64,000 bases of DNA from Trichobilharzia regenti (lineage: Eukaryota > Platyhelminthes > Trematoda > Strigeidida > Schistosomatidae), in assembly GCA_944472135.2 (NCBI GenBank), contig OX235266.1:11449925-11513924 (forward strand), given 5' to 3'. This document shows positions 13,201 through 28,200 of the stretch, piece by piece. A model generated the notes under the pieces. That model did no database searches. It saw only the letters and a list, made by a program, of their open reading frames with translations, and was not told the origin of the DNA. The stretch's first letter is position 1. Each line of letters opens with the position of its first letter. The position numbers and the translations under genes are program-made.

Positions 13201-16200
13201 AAGGATATAATAATAATAGCAATACCAATAAGTGGGAAATAGCAAGTTAAAAGTGAAACATGACACGTTACACTATCAGGAAGTAAGTAAGTAAGTAGGC
13301 GAACACGCCTACTACTATACATATAGAAGCTGCTGCCATCAATAAGTAGTTGGCCAAGTTGTCACACGTTGGATATACCCACCAACTAGAAGGTAGGTAG
13401 TAAGATGTACGGCAAGAGTGTGAAAAGAAAAAAATGTCAAAAATTGTTGTAACCCCACTCCCTACCATAAGATAAAAGAATATTTAGTGAATGCCTTATG
13501 AATACATCTGCACTGCTTCTTAAATAGCTTTTTAGTTACATTACCAAAGGTTTCTAACTGTATCAGGGGAAACGGTTTCAACTAACTGTGCAGGACCAAT
13601 TATGCGTTGTTTATTCATGTAATGAAGGACAATAGTGAACTATTCCACTATTCGACTATAGAGTGATTGAATTCTTGAAAACGACTGCAAAAAGAAACAG
13701 CTTTCGTTTCTACAGAAACATGCACATTACGAAAGTTCCAATCACTCGGCATATGCCAACTTAGGCCATCTCTGGTTCAGTATACGTGATATCCGACTGG
13801 CTATCGATCAGAAGACGTGTGTGTACTACTCAGCAGTCCACTCCATCTTCATTTATGGCTGGCTGTGGTGAGCCATGGCCATTAAAAGTGGAGGACATGG
13901 AAAGCCTGACTGGGTGTCGTCTCCCATGTTAGGTGGTATAACAAGGTGGGCGATACTGAGGTGAGGCATCGGTCGAGTACTAGGTAAAGATAGGAAATCA
14001 ATCGATTGAGGTGATTAGGACATGTGTCGCACAGCCTGTCTAGCCATTGCTTTCCTCGACGGGTGATGTTAGCAGACTTAGGATGGACCACCAGACTGGA
14101 AAATAGCAAGTGGTGATCAAACCAAAACATGGCTTCATCAGTCAGTCAAATCCATAACAGTTAGTTTAAGCCAGCCAGTCAGTCCCGTAGTGAGATGTAG
14201 ACCGGCTGGTCGGTTGGCGTTCCCAGGTTGGTAAGAACCAATGCCTGGAAACAGTCGATGAATGGCTCAAAATCGGTCTCAATGCATAAAGCAGATCCAT
14301 CTATTCACTCCTCGTGATTTATGATATCCAACAAAACTCTATTGTGTTTCCATATTACTAATCTCTTTTGCCTCATATTCCTGTCCATTATCTCCCTCTC
14401 TCTCTCTCTTCTTATGAATCTATCTTTACTCTCTTCCCTTGCTTTGTGTGTTACATGAGGGAAGTGTGGCAACTCGAACTGCTGCACATACGTCTGTGCA
14501 AAGTTCTACGTTGAAACCAGTCAGTCAGTCAGGGAACACACCGAAAGGGATTTTCCTGGAGTTTCTGTATGAATGCAAATAGTGTGAAATTAGGCAGAAA
14601 TTGCACACGTTTCTGTAGCACGCATAACAATGTGTACTACTCTAAGCACTTATAATAAGTATGAGCACATCAAAGATAGTGGCAACCACCCGTTCGATTC
14701 TTCGAAATGCAAGGAATACGCCAGCGCTCATGCCTGCAAAATTATAATTTAAGTTGGACATATGTACACCACTGAGACTTCATACATTAAGATAAAAAAA
14801 AGAGTTAAAGTATGTTAAAAAGTAAAGCATGTGTATTCACATGATAGCTCACCTGTTCAAAACCAGAACAAGGTTTGTGTCTGGTGTTAATTAGACTAGC
14901 GATAGAAGATAGAAGGACAGGACGATTGCGCCAGCTGCGCTCAAGAACTGACCACGCTTTGGTAAATGAATCATGCATATCTCCACCTTTCAGTTGCACA
15001 CTTCTAAAACGTGAAGACTTCGGCTGATTGTTATCCACCACAGGACTTTGTTCTATCATAGACGATTTCTTGGTGGTCTGGATTGCGTCAGATACCCTTC
15101 CATCATTGCAACTGCTGCGATTTTCGGATGTGTTTGAAGATTCAGCAGGCACAGCATCATTTGGACCCACATATAACTTCTTTTTAACTGGCATATAACG
15201 TGCTTTAATACTACAGCTGTCTGCCAAGTTTCGCAATCGTCTCCAAAATCTCCTATCTTGAGGAACAATATCTTGCAAAACCGTTTGAACTCGACCAATC
15301 CGAGCTAAATTCAAGTAGGTGGACAACAGACCCAAACTACGGGCTTGTGATGGAGTCAGAAAGCGAACGAAATCCTCCCACAATGGTAGATGGTTTTTCA
15401 AACAATTCAATACACATACAAGAGATACGAGAACTTCATTTCTGCTCGACTGCTGATCATGATTACTACCACCCGCTGATGTGGGATAATGAACAGCTTG
15501 ATTAAGATTCATTAAGCTGCGCATCATACACCGGTAATCAGAGGGAGCTAAATAAGTTCGACATCGATCTAACAAGGAACGCGCCCGTCTGACATCCATT
15601 TCATCCATTAGCGTTTGTGATTGACTTATAACCGAAGATGGCAAGGTTAAAAGGTCAGCTGAAGTAGCATCTCCACGTGCACGACAACGTGCAATAAAAC
15701 GACTGGAAGACACAAAACAAGCACTGGGGAAAACACCAGCTTGCTGGCTTTGACACTCATCACTAATAACAGCTGGAGAGTCCGGGATAGGCTGGACATG
15801 ACTGGGCCACCCAATATGGTTAAACTTCTTTGGGCTAAAATATGTGTCTCCACCATAATCACCGGAAAATCTATCGAAACCGAGATGAAAGGTGTTCACT
15901 AGAGAATCAGCTACCTTTTGACAAGCATCTAGCGCTACATTCCCAGTATTATTATTATTATTGTAATAAGATTCGAAAACATTTGAAATTTCAATAAATT
16001 GTTCGCCTTGACTGAAATCACTAACACTAGGCTTCGCAACACCATTCAAAATATCGCAATCTGCAACGCTCCGCTGTGCTTCATTTTTATTTGTATAACT
16101 GACTGTATCTGACTTTCGTTTGTTAATACGGGCCAGGATGAATTCAATATGACGTGATGCAGCACGCTGGCACACACGACCATGCTGCTGTATTTCTGAG

Positions 16201-19200
16201 CTTGGTAAGTTCGTCGAGTTTTCATTTTCGGAAATTGACCCCCCGGGCTCATCTGTCATCCCGGTAACTTCAACCAAACCAGGCTCTCTAGTTCTGCTGA
16301 GAACCACAGTACTGTGAAAAGAGAGAATAACACAAGAATTTGTAAGGCAAGAAAAGTCAAGTAAACAATTAAAAATTTAAAAAAAACCCAGCAAACTTGG
16401 AATCAAATGTGAAATAGGCATGTGGTGTTCATCACCGGTCTCAACTACTTCCCATTCGTAATTCACAACTGGGTCTAAGGTTCGAAAACCACTTCACGTG
16501 AAGGGATTTGGATGATCATATATATATTTATATATATCTAAGCATAGATACTGTTGAAAACATGATAACTCACCCATCAGGATTAAGATCAACTGGTATA
16601 GCAGGTAGGTAATTTGGACCGAGAACATCACACTGGATAGATTGTTCCGATTTGATCATAGATTCGTTGTCTAAAACCGACAAGTAGTTTATTTCTGCTT
16701 CTTTAGTTTGAGATGCCTTTTCCATTTGCGATTTCCAAAAACACTTTGCATTTTGCGCGAATTCAGTTAGTACATCCAACTTGCGTTTTACGCTTTCACC
16801 ACAGTTATTATTATTATAACTTCTTAATACATCCTCATAACCTACTTCAGTCGGAAGTCCTTCAAAAGTAAACAGTTTCTGAGGATTTCTATCAGTTAAA
16901 CATGCGGTAATCAGCGGTATACCATAAGGAGTAGCAAGAGAACTCATTTTATTAGCATATTGTTGCATTCTTTTAAGATCTAATTCATCATCCGGTTGAC
17001 TTAATTCCTTATAGAGTTGAAGTAGATAACGAGTGGCAAGTGATACTGGTTTTGAATCTCCTGCATTATCTATGCTATCACGATTAGCTAGCATATTCCA
17101 TCGACGAGACCGCAACTGTAAAAATGTACGATGTGGAAGTATATACCTACCGATAAAACGATAGGCAATATAACGTCCTAATTGTTTATTTTGAGACTTT
17201 AAAGTTTTTGAGAAGCAACGTCGACTAGACACTTTAGATTCAAGAGCTTTACGACGACGGGTTATTAAAGCACCGGAAAAATCTGCCAATCCCATTATCA
17301 TCAAAGCATCTTCTGACGGATGAAATACTAGGCGAACTTGATTTTTAGGATGAGGTCCCAAGACGGTAGGCATTAAATAAGCATAAGACCAGATAGGACT
17401 GTTCACCATTATATCTAGTAAACAGTATGGAATTGGGAAGCCAAACGATTGCGATTTATTCACAGCATGTCCTACTCCCGGCTTATTATAAGGATTATTC
17501 CATGGTGAACGAGGCAGCATAGATAATCCAGAGTAATCAGAAATTAAATCAACCGCCATGTCTAGGGTAGGACAACGCCAATAGAAGCTAGTTAGCGAAT
17601 GAATTGCAACACCGGAAACTTTTTTTTGAAGTGCGATTAAATCAAAAGCCTGACGTTTGGCAACTAAAGTTTTGAGAAGAGATGCACATGGTCGTGTCGT
17701 TGATTCGTGCATATCAGGAAAATCATACGTCAGTAGGAAACTTGTAGTCAACAATTGTATGTGCATTCCCAATTGACGTTCTAATCGAACTAGTTCTGTA
17801 CTTGTTAACCTGAAACAACAATGGACATAACATAAGTGATAAATTAGCTTGTCATCCTAAGAAATAATTTTAAGCACAGTTTGGTTAATATACAATTTAT
17901 GGATTTACTACAAATAGCATATAGAGCTGAATCAATTAATATCAAACAATATTTACCAGATAGAAAGGAGGTATGTTCAACCAGTTTTACTTTTGTTTTT
18001 CCCTTCACGTTTCCCAGTGGAACATAGGGCTTCAAGTTTCTGTAGTAGTGATTAGTTTTACAGGATGGGATGGGATTGCTAGCCAGCCTCATCATGCCCA
18101 ACCTTTCCTCTACACCAGCATTATTTCCGGCTTAGCGAGGTAAAGGAGTGCGTCGTCTTTGGCCGAGGGGATCGAACCCCGGACCATGTGTGCATGGTCA
18201 GCGAGCGTCCTAACCACTATGCCACCGACTCGCAATTGGATAATGTTAGTGCACGTCAATTCTTTTCCAAGGCGCTTTTTAAAAATCTTTCTTTTGTATT
18301 CAACATCATACTACTTACTAATAGTAAGTAGTTTATTTATTTATTTTATTAATTTACCCTACTGTGTATTTATTATTATTGTTACTTAGTATACAAAAAA
18401 ATAAACTATATTTGTACGAATGTCATTAGTGTGAATCCGATTGCAGCTGAAGTTTTCATTCACATTTCGATATCTATCTTCCTTTCAAATTTAGAACAAC
18501 ACATTTAAGCGAACAATATTGCTGTTTTCAATTAGATCTCATCAGGCTTAACTCTAATATATATAAGTTTACAAATAAAAATTCAAATACAAACCAATCA
18601 TGGTGTTTTGTCTATAGGATAATAAGATGGTGAATATAAATTGTACAATTAGTCATAATAGTAGTAATGATAATAGTAATAATAATAATAATGGTCTCAT
18701 CAATAATAATAATGATGAAAAAGTGAGGCAATCTGTAATAACACGAATAATGAAAAACAGTATGATTAAACAAACAATTGTTCAGGTGGAAGTAGTCGAT
18801 AAAGGCTAGTAAAAACAAGTGAACCGATTAAGTAATGCTAGACTGTAAGGGAAGTAAATGAGACACGCTTTTAATGAAGATGTGATAAGATTAAGGGATG
18901 ATAAGAAAGGGGTCTTGAGTTGGTTATGTCTTATTAGGCCAAGGGATGGATAATGGCTGTACGAACTTCTTTTGAATACACAGTTTAGGTTTAATAGTTC
19001 GAATGCCTATCGCCTGCCTCAGCTGTGTGCAGTAGACAAATACGAAGTCTATTGGATAGATTCGTTGGGATAAGATGAACTACTTTGAAGGCTCTCGTTT
19101 TATCGACTACATGACCACTATCAATTAGATGTGACAGAATTGAGCTACGGATTGTTTTTGTGTCCTTCGCCACACCACGATGGGAGATGTTCACTAACAC

Positions 19201-22200
19201 ATCGGCTAAGCTGTCTAGTAGTACGCCCAATATAACTGTCACCGCAGGTGCAGTTGAAGTGATAAATACACATAGATGTGTGAAAACTGTCAAGCTTATC
19301 CTTCGTTTGCGTCCCAATCATTCGTCGGCTAGAGAATGACAAACATAGGTGTGCTGCGTAAAATGTTCTACGTATACTCCTTGAAAGTCTTTGGAATAGA
19401 ATCTCACTAGATAAGTCACCATTAAATTGTAACTTAATAAGTAGAGATTTCTTATGTGCAGTCATAGTCACAGGTTGTTTCTCTGATGGTTTCATATGTT
19501 TCTTTATGAAACTACTCGGATAGCCAGCCCATCTCTGTCAAGGAATCGTGAATATATTCAAATTCCTTTTGTAAGAGGTCATCCGTACATACCTTCCTTG
19601 CTCTGCGCACGAGACATTTTACAACATTCCTTTTATATTTAATGGGCACGTAACTAAGGAAGTGTGTGTATTACCCTGTGAATGTGCTTTTTCTGTACAC
19701 ACTTCTCCCAAGTGACCCATCTTCTCTCCTACTTAGAAAGACATCCAGGAAATGTAGTTTATTCTCCTGCTCCTCTTCACAAGTAAAGGTAAGCGAAGTG
19801 GGTGGATGTTGTTGAATTTAAGTAACAATTCGTCTTCCAAATGTAGGATGAATTTCTTCTTACAAATGGCAAATAATTCAGATACTTTATTTAACGGTAT
19901 GTGTTAATAATTCACACCCAAATGTCTGTCTATCATTCAGTGGTCTTTCGTCGGCTTTCAGTTTTCATTCTACACATGACGCGTTATTTAGTATTATTAT
20001 TAAATCCTTTGATTCCTAGAGGAACATAGGGCTTCAGCCACGCGTCTCCAGTGCCTTCGATTTTCTGCCAACTTTTTCACCCCGCTCCAAGTCTTCCCAC
20101 ATGCTTTCATCTCCTCTTCACATCACCTCATCCTCCAAGTCACCCCACCCTCGCACTGACGACCAACTCGCCGATTCCCTTTCGGCCAGGTTCCACTCGA
20201 GCAATGGCTTGTCTAGCGATGTCACTTACTTGATGGTTTCCTCAGAGTATAGCCGGTCAATCGATCTCCATTTCTTCCTGCCTATTTGTTTCACAATCGG
20301 TTCCTGTTGGGTTGGTTCGCTCATTGCCAGAGATGATCCCTCACTATTGCTGATCTTTTCTGGCCGGCCATCTGATCTTGAGTGGTATTGAGCGAAGACA
20401 GCTAACTGTTAATGAAGGTCTGAAGTTTGTTTGAGAGGCTCTTTATGACGCGCTGGCCAAGTCTCTGATCCATCCGTACAGTAGAACTGACTGACTTCCC
20501 ATTGGAGTTGAAAATCCGGATGTTATTTTTGATGGTGAATGCTGAGTGTTGACCTCCACACAGACTTGACGTGAGTAATGAAAGCTTGTACAGACTACTT
20601 ATGAAACATTAGAGGCGCAATGTTTCTGGTAAGCTACCACCAGCCAACATGTGTGCATGTGGTCTATATGTCGTTCAAAAACAAGCTTGCACAGACCGAA
20701 GCAAGACACCGATTTCTGATAAGTCAAAGGGCATTAAATACAACATTCAGCAGGAAGGCAATGGCTAGGCGGGCTGTGCTACACATGTCCTAATCACCTC
20801 AATCGATTGATTTCCTATCCTTACCTAGTACTCGACCGATGCCTCACCTCAGTATCGCCCACCTTGTTATAACACCTAACACGGGAGATAGAACACAGAT
20901 ACCTATGGTCGAAGATAGCTAGTCAGGCTATCCATGTCCTCCACTTCCAATGGCCATGGCTCACAGCCAGCCATAAATGAGGATGGAGTGGACTGCTGAG
21001 TAGTACAAACACGTCTTCTGATCGATAGCCAGTCGGATATCACGTCTACTGAGCCAGAGATTGCCTAGATTGGCTGAAAAATGACAAACGAGTCCTTTGT
21101 ATGAGTGCTGAGATTTCATCAGCGATCAACCCACTGGAGAAGGCTGATGCTACCTCTCAAATAAGTGAAGTGGTCAACACGCTCCAACACTCCAACCTCT
21201 ATCTTTAAGCTAGGAGTCAACGTAGTCCAGTCTCCTGACATCATCTTACATTTGACAGGAGTGAATCCCATGCCAAATATTCGAAGATTGCTACTCCTCC
21301 TCAAGGTGTTCAGAAGACTCTGCATTTTGTTGGCGTCTTCACCTAGCACAGAGGACTATATCATCTGCATATTATAAGTCAATGTGACTATTATTCTCTG
21401 ATAACAAGTCAGTCTTGGAAGACAGTTACGGTTGAGTTCATTAGTAGTACATTTATGATGAAATCAAACAGAAATGGGGGCAATGGGCATCCCTGACGGA
21501 CACCACTGGTTGTCACCTGAATTGGTGACAACCCTCCGTAGTCGTCCACCTGGCTGGCTGCATAAGTTGAAAATAGATTAAGTGCCCTGATTAATGCCAT
21601 GTATACTCCCGGAATTCCCTTCACGGCCAAACATCGCCATTGTAACTCTCGGTCGACGGAATCGAATGTCGCTTTCACGTCAAGAAATATGACGATTGTT
21701 GGACACCGGTAAGTATGCAACCTGCGTTCCAGAAACTGTCGAAGGGTGGAGATATGATCAATAAACCCTCTTCCTGGTCTGAAGCCTGCCTGGTTCTCGC
21801 GTCTTTCTTCCTCTCAAACACCACTTAGTCACCACATAATTGTTCAGTCTAGAACTTTAGATACCGTATTATTCAAGCTAATCCCTCTGTGATTATCACA
21901 GGAAGACCTTCTTGTCTCCCTTCTTGTATATAAAGATAATTAGTGACTAACACCAGCTGAAAGGGACGTCCTCTGATTCCCAGACGCTGCCTAACACCTT
22001 AGTTAACGCAGAAAGTAAACTGTCTTCAGCGTCCTTAAACACTACTGAAGTAATTCCACCAGCTCTACCTCGTTTCAGACTAGTGACAGCTTTCGTAACC
22101 TCAGTTAGGGTTGGGGACGGAGGACCGGCGTTTATATCTCATTCAATTCAGGGAGGTGTTGGATACTCGGTAAGTTGAGTGTGACTGTGGGCCAATTAAG

Positions 22201-25200
22201 TTGCTCCTCGTAGTGTTCTTTCCAGTGTTCCAGTCGTCTATCCTGAGGGCTAATTAAGGTGCCATTTTCCTCGGGGGTTGTTTCACTTATCATTTGCCTT
22301 TCGCCACCCGCTTCCCTGATAATTCTAAACAGTGTTTAATGTTACCTATCACCGATGTCTTTTCCATCTCGCTTTTGTCGCCTACCACTGTTCACAGTGG
22401 CCTTTGAGCAGCTTTCGCTCATCATATTCGGAGCTCACTGGAATCACTCCACTTGCCTTAATCAGTTCGGGTGAGGTAGTAGAAATCCATACTAACTTTT
22501 GGTTTCACGTTATTAACAGCTTATACACCTGTGTCCACAGTTAACTGTATATTGCGTCAGGCTTCCTCATGAGGAGTCTTGCTGTCCATCTCCGATACGT
22601 GTTTAGTTATTTCTACCTTAAATAGAGGCTCAGGGTTTTCATCTAGTTGGGGACGTAAGTAACTGCCTTTCTGACAACAGTGTTTTATGCCCATTTCATT
22701 ATAAGCATAAACGTGAGCGAACCAGAGCGTGATCAGAGTCTACGCACGTGTTCCAGAAGGAGCGACAGTCTCCTACTGACCCTCGCCAACCATAGCCTAT
22801 CGATATGTGGTATATTTGAGTCCAACATTGATCTGGAGATGGAGGTCACCAGATTACACAATGTCTCTCTTTGTGTCTAAAGTTAGTGCTGACTAGGAAC
22901 AGACGATTTTCTAAACAGAACTCTAGAAGACGATCACCGTTATCCGTTCGTCAGCAGGGAACTCCGTACGTACCACCTACGTACTTATCAATCTGGAACA
23001 ACTTCCCTACTTCGGCATTGAAGTCGCCTGTTAAAACAACTATATCGGAACGTTTTGCTTTTTGCAGCAAATTAGACAGTTTCAGGTAGAAGTCATCCTT
23101 TAGTTCACTCAAACTGCAGTCTGTTGGGGAGTAAGCGGAGATCATGAAAAGACAACAACGAGTGGCGCTGTCTTTCCTTCTTCTGACGAACCGATTCACA
23201 CGGACCGCACACATACGACTATCTACTGGGATCCAGTCAAGAAGTGATTTTTCCGCCCTAACACTCAGTGCTATCACTACACCTGCGAGTCGCCGCGAGC
23301 TAACTGAGGAGTCTCGGGATACAGATAAGGCGAATTTCGTAGATTCACTTTGTTCATCGAGTGGGGCTAAATCAATATAAAACTACACTAGGGCTTTGTG
23401 TGAGTTACTCCGAAGGACAACATGCATCCATGGCTTGAGATACCAGAGATCTCGCTAGTGATGTCTGTTGTCTGATTTAGCAGAGTGTTTGGACGTTAAA
23501 TGCTCCAATATGAAGTCGCCGGGCGTTCCTTTAAGACGCTATCGGGGCTGTTTTTATAGCTGTCATCGTTATTTGTGGTCACAAAAATAGGATGAAGATG
23601 ACTGGCTAGCCTGCAAAGCACTACTGACAGTATTGATTTATTTTTTTTTATTTTATTTTTGATTACAGCTTGATTCCACACTGTATTTTTGGTACAAGTA
23701 TGGAATTTTCAGCGTGGATATCGGTAGCCCAAAATTCGCAGGCCGACCATAGATATCAGGTGTGCGTCGGCGAGAGCTCGGACCCGGGACCACATGGATG
23801 GTCGGCGAGAGTCCTAACCACTGTGCCACCGACGAAGAAGGGGAAGTGAGATGATGAGGGTGACAGTGGCAAAGAGAAAAATGATGATCTGGAGGCTTTG
23901 TGTACTTTTGGATATATGAGGGAAATTTCAATGAATAACAACAAGGGAAAAAGAAATATACACATTTATATATTTCGTGAATCATGAAGCTGTGTGAATC
24001 CATTAATAGGATAGGATTATGAGCAATAATAAATTGCGCTCCAAATATCATCAAGTTTTCCAGACTGTATCATCACTGCGTGTTATATTTCAAATACATT
24101 TCCGTGAAATTGTGTGGTTGAATAGAGCAACCTATAAGAAGTCATGTTGTTCCTAAAATCTACCTGGAGCATCACTACTGGACAACAAAATACACGTGTT
24201 AGTTACTAAAAAGAAAAAGACATCTAGAATTACTAACAAATACTAACAATAGCTCGCTTGTTGGTAAAGAACGTAGTGTTTACAAGTAAAATGTTCATCT
24301 TAAAACATGTCAAGCGATTCGGTAATGATGCGTAGGTATTCTGTCTGTCTGTTTTCGGCATGGAACTTTGCACAAATGTGCGGGACTTCAAGTCGCCACA
24401 CTCCCTCCCCCCCCCATGTAGCACACAAAGCAATAGAAGAAAGTAGAAGAAATGCAAACTGGAGACAGCAAACAGAGGTGTGAGACAAAAGAATAGTAAT
24501 AACGAAGAACAAAACAGTTTCATTGGAAATCATACGTCACAAGGAGTGGATGCATCGGCAACAGCCATTGACAACAATGAGTTTGAACCATATCACCGAT
24601 TCTTTCCAACCATAGGTTTCTACCGTTCCGAAGACCCCGACCAGTCATTCAGGAAGTATACACCTTCCTACGTGGCTGAGGCTAACTGTTGTAGATTTCA
24701 TTGACAGGGGAAGCCATGTTTCGGTTTGACCGCCACTGGCTAGCTCTTTTCCAGCCTGACCCTGTGTCAGCTAACATTTCCCGTCAGTGGAGGAAGGCGA
24801 TGACTAGGAATACGTAACACGTGTCCTAACCATCTCAGTCGATGTAACTTCACAACCTCGTTGATTGATTTCCCCTCCTTACCTAGCACTCAACCGATGC
24901 CTAACCTCAATATTGCTCACCTTATTATACCACTTACCACACACACGGGAGATGGAACGCAGGCACCTATGATCAAAGACAGCTAATCTTTCCATGTCTT
25001 CCACTCACAATGACCACGTCTCACAGCTGGCCATAAAGGAGGACGGAGCGAACTGATGAGCAGTACACTCGACCTTTGGTCGATAGCCAGCCAGCCGGAT
25101 ATCACGTCTACGCCAGAGACGGCGTAAACTGGCAAATGCGAAACCAGCCCTCTGTATCCGTACTCGGCTGAGATTTCGTCAGAGATCAACCCTTTGGCGT

Positions 25201-28200
25201 TAGCTGATGGTACTTCCCAAATAATTGAAGCGGTCAACGTGCTCTACCACTTCACTTCCTATTTTTAAACTAGGCGTCGATGTAGTCCAGTCCTGTAACA
25301 TCATCTTGCTTTTGGCGGGAGCGAATTGCATGACAAGCATTCGTAGATTGCAGCTCAAGGTGTTTAGAAGGTATTCTAGCCTAGACACGTCTATATATGT
25401 GGTGATTAATATTTTTAATTACTACGACAAATTATTGCTCTTGTTGCAAAATAGTTCAGACTTATAACTAGAAAAATAATTCGAATTTCTACACCGACTG
25501 ACAATCAAAAATGAGCAATTAACCAAAACTAACGCCATTCTTTTGCGTATTGGGATTGAAACAACAGATGTATTCAAGCTTTTCGATGAAGGCATAGCGG
25601 ATTGAAAGAAACGCGTCATGTCAAATTTCTCGGTTTGATTTGGTGTTGTGGTACAATCCATTTGTAATTGGCGTTGACGATAGGCCTTCATTGCTAAAGC
25701 TGACGGTCTCCTTGATGTATTATAAGTAGAATTGTCTTGTTCCTCAGTTCCATAGTTAAACAGTGTGCGTAAATCTGCGCGTAGATTCTAAGAAGGCACA
25801 AAAAAGTATCTAAATGAAGCATAATAACAGATTGGATAAATTACACCTTTAAAAATAAAAAACAACATTTGACTACTTTGGAATAGTCTGCTGGTTTCAT
25901 CTGCCAATTAGTATTGGAATAAATCAATGACTTTTATATGTACCTAGTGACAGAAAGACTTGAAGCAATACTTGTCAAGGATACCTTCGTAATCACGATA
26001 TCTATGCTTGAAAAGCAAGCACGATCAAATGCAGACGTCAAATAAAAGTGATATAGTGATATGATATGATTATTATTGTTGTTCCCTTGGGTTTCTAGTG
26101 GAACATAGGGCTCCAACTGCACGTCTCCACTTGCTTCTGCTGTACTTTTCACCTGAACCATCCATCTTAGTTAATCCATACTGTTTCAACTCCTCTTCAC
26201 ACCATCTCCTCCATGTCGCCCTTGCACTAACGTCCCACTCGCCACCTACCTTTTGGCCTGGTTCCACTCGAGGATCACCCAGCGGCCTCCTCAGCGAGTG
26301 TCTAATCCATCTCCACTTTCTCCTGCATATTTGTTGGGCGATTAGTTCTTGTTTTGTTCGTTCCCATAGTTTCTTGTTGGCGATTCTTTCCAGCCCGGCC
26401 ATCTGATTGATCTTCAGTATAGAGCGAAGACAGTTGTTGATGAAGGTCTGCAACAGGCTGTTGGTGGAAATATTCTTTGTGACTCACTCGCCAAGTTTCT
26501 GATCCGTATAGAAGAACTGACTGACTTGACGTTGTTTGTATTGAATTGAATCCGACCGAATTTTGTTGTTGATTGTGGCTGAGTGACGAAGATTTCCAGA
26601 TTGGTTTCAGGTTGATGCATGTGTTTCTCGCCCACCACCCGATTCTCGCTCGATTTGACATCCTCGTCCGTTCCGACTGCCTGTAGTTGAGACAATGCTC
26701 CCTAGATAAGTGAGTGAATGAAGTAACCTCTTTCAAATCCCTCCCGTTGATGGTGATTGGCGATGGATATGATATGATATATTTAGTTAACTAATCATAA
26801 GATGAAAGTCAATGTAAACTTCCTACTCAATTTTGCCTGGGCTTTCCTGTTACCTATCGTATAAACCCCTTCAACTTGTACAAAACAATTTCTATAGAAT
26901 TTTATAGTGTTTGTCAACCTCACAATTATTACCGGTAAGACTGCATAATTTGTCCATAGATTAACATTTGTGGATTAACAATGATGACCGAGAGTGAGAA
27001 ATGAAAAGGTGTTGTTTGTTTTTCTAATGGGATTTGAACACAAGCTAGTTTCTTCCGTTGATCCGTCGATAGACTGCACAGCCAATAATGCAGGTCATCC
27101 CTGATGCTAACCAATGCAAAAAATGTGTAATCCTAATTGTGTATTGATCAAAATTCCCCTACCAGGTGTAGAATGTGGTCATTTTTATTTGACACTAGTA
27201 ACTAGTGTGATGTGTCTAGTCCTCTCATTGGTGCCGACTGAATTTTATCAGTCAGGTTGTAATGTGGCCACCATGCCACTGGGTAGCTGGCCATCACGGT
27301 GAACATTGATTAGATGGTATTAGATGGTTGGAGGCAATCGGCCACAGGAAGCCTTGGACACCACCTAGGTTTCGTGCTAGTTGGCACCCGTCAGCAAGGC
27401 GTATCTGCAACCTTGAAGGAACTCATGTCCGCCATCTGAGATTCGAACCCGCGTCACCCAGTGCTCCAGTCAGTCAATCGCGAGCCCGAATAGCTCAGTG
27501 GTAACGTCTCTGACTGCAGAATTGGGTGACGCGGGTTCGAATCTCAGATGGTGGACATGAGTTCCTTCAAGGTTGCAGATACGCCTTGCTGACGGGTGCC
27601 AACTAGCACGAAACCTAGGTGGTGTCCAAGGCTTCCTGTGGCCGATTGCCTCCAACCATCTAGTAGAATGTGGTCATTAAACTAAGTGAAACATTACTGC
27701 AACGCATTGTAATTCTATATGCAATATTCGAAAGGATCAAACAGATCAATAGGGAACTGTGCTTCAAAATAAGCAAGCTTGATGCCTATAAGAATGATCT
27801 TCCGGATCGCAGTAAACTGGATAATGCGATAGACAACGGCTAATCAGGAAACAGGCATAAAATGGACTCACACAAAAGATAACTTGGAGGATGTGAACTT
27901 CGCCGATGATGATATATGTCTGATTTCCCACAAACTGGAAGATATGCAAGTAGTGAAAAGCAACAAGCTGGCAGAAGAAGCATCCAGAGAAGATAGGACT
28001 TCCTTCAGGTGAACATAGATAAAACAGAGGTGATGAAGATTCCTGGCCAACACCAACAGCAACAACAACAACAGACAACAATCAGCCAGCATAAATGGGA
28101 GGAACCTTCTTTACCTACCTGAGAAGCATCGTTTCAATTACAGGCGAATGGAACTGACGAGGATATCCAAGCAGCGAGGATCGAAAAAGCAAGACAAGCT

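Larger units (their letters stand above)
27184..27662 (+). mobile_element. foldback tRNA-derived SINE (Smα-like) with two hammerheads
   Basis: Flanked by the 16-bp direct repeat GTAGAATGTGGTCATT at 27168-27183 and 27663-27678. Its right part is a SINE reading plus: a tRNA-Cys-like head (GCCCGAATAGCTCAGTGG box A, ACTGCAGAA anticodon-loop region, GGGTTCGAATCTC box B) and a body to 27662. A 140-bp part of it (27523-27662) recurs inverted at 27321-27460 with about one mismatch, leaving a 62-bp spacer that holds most of the head. 27184-27320 is additional sequence of unknown origin inside the duplication. Each arm holds a hammerhead fold. Confidence 0.75.

Noticed and set aside
14805..16307. A separate 500-residue gene
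   Set aside because: It has no ATG at its head, has splice sites at both ends in phase with neighbouring exons, and matches the middle of a GON4L-like protein.
18612..18818. Polyasparagine or isoleucine-rich protein
   Set aside because: Both frames are created by an AAT microsatellite and are antisense to each other.
20051..20391. Plus-strand proteins of 60 and 96 residues
   Set aside because: They are antisense to a minus-strand LINE 3' fragment that matches coding copies elsewhere in the window.
27484..27560. Apparent tRNA-Cys gene
   Set aside because: Box A, box B and an anticodon-loop-like stretch are present, but acceptor-stem pairing is poor and the sequence continues into a repeated SINE body.
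27321..27662. Terminal inverted repeats of a DNA transposon
   Set aside because: The arms are SINE body with a pol III head and hammerhead, and the target duplication is 16 bp and lies outside the left arm.
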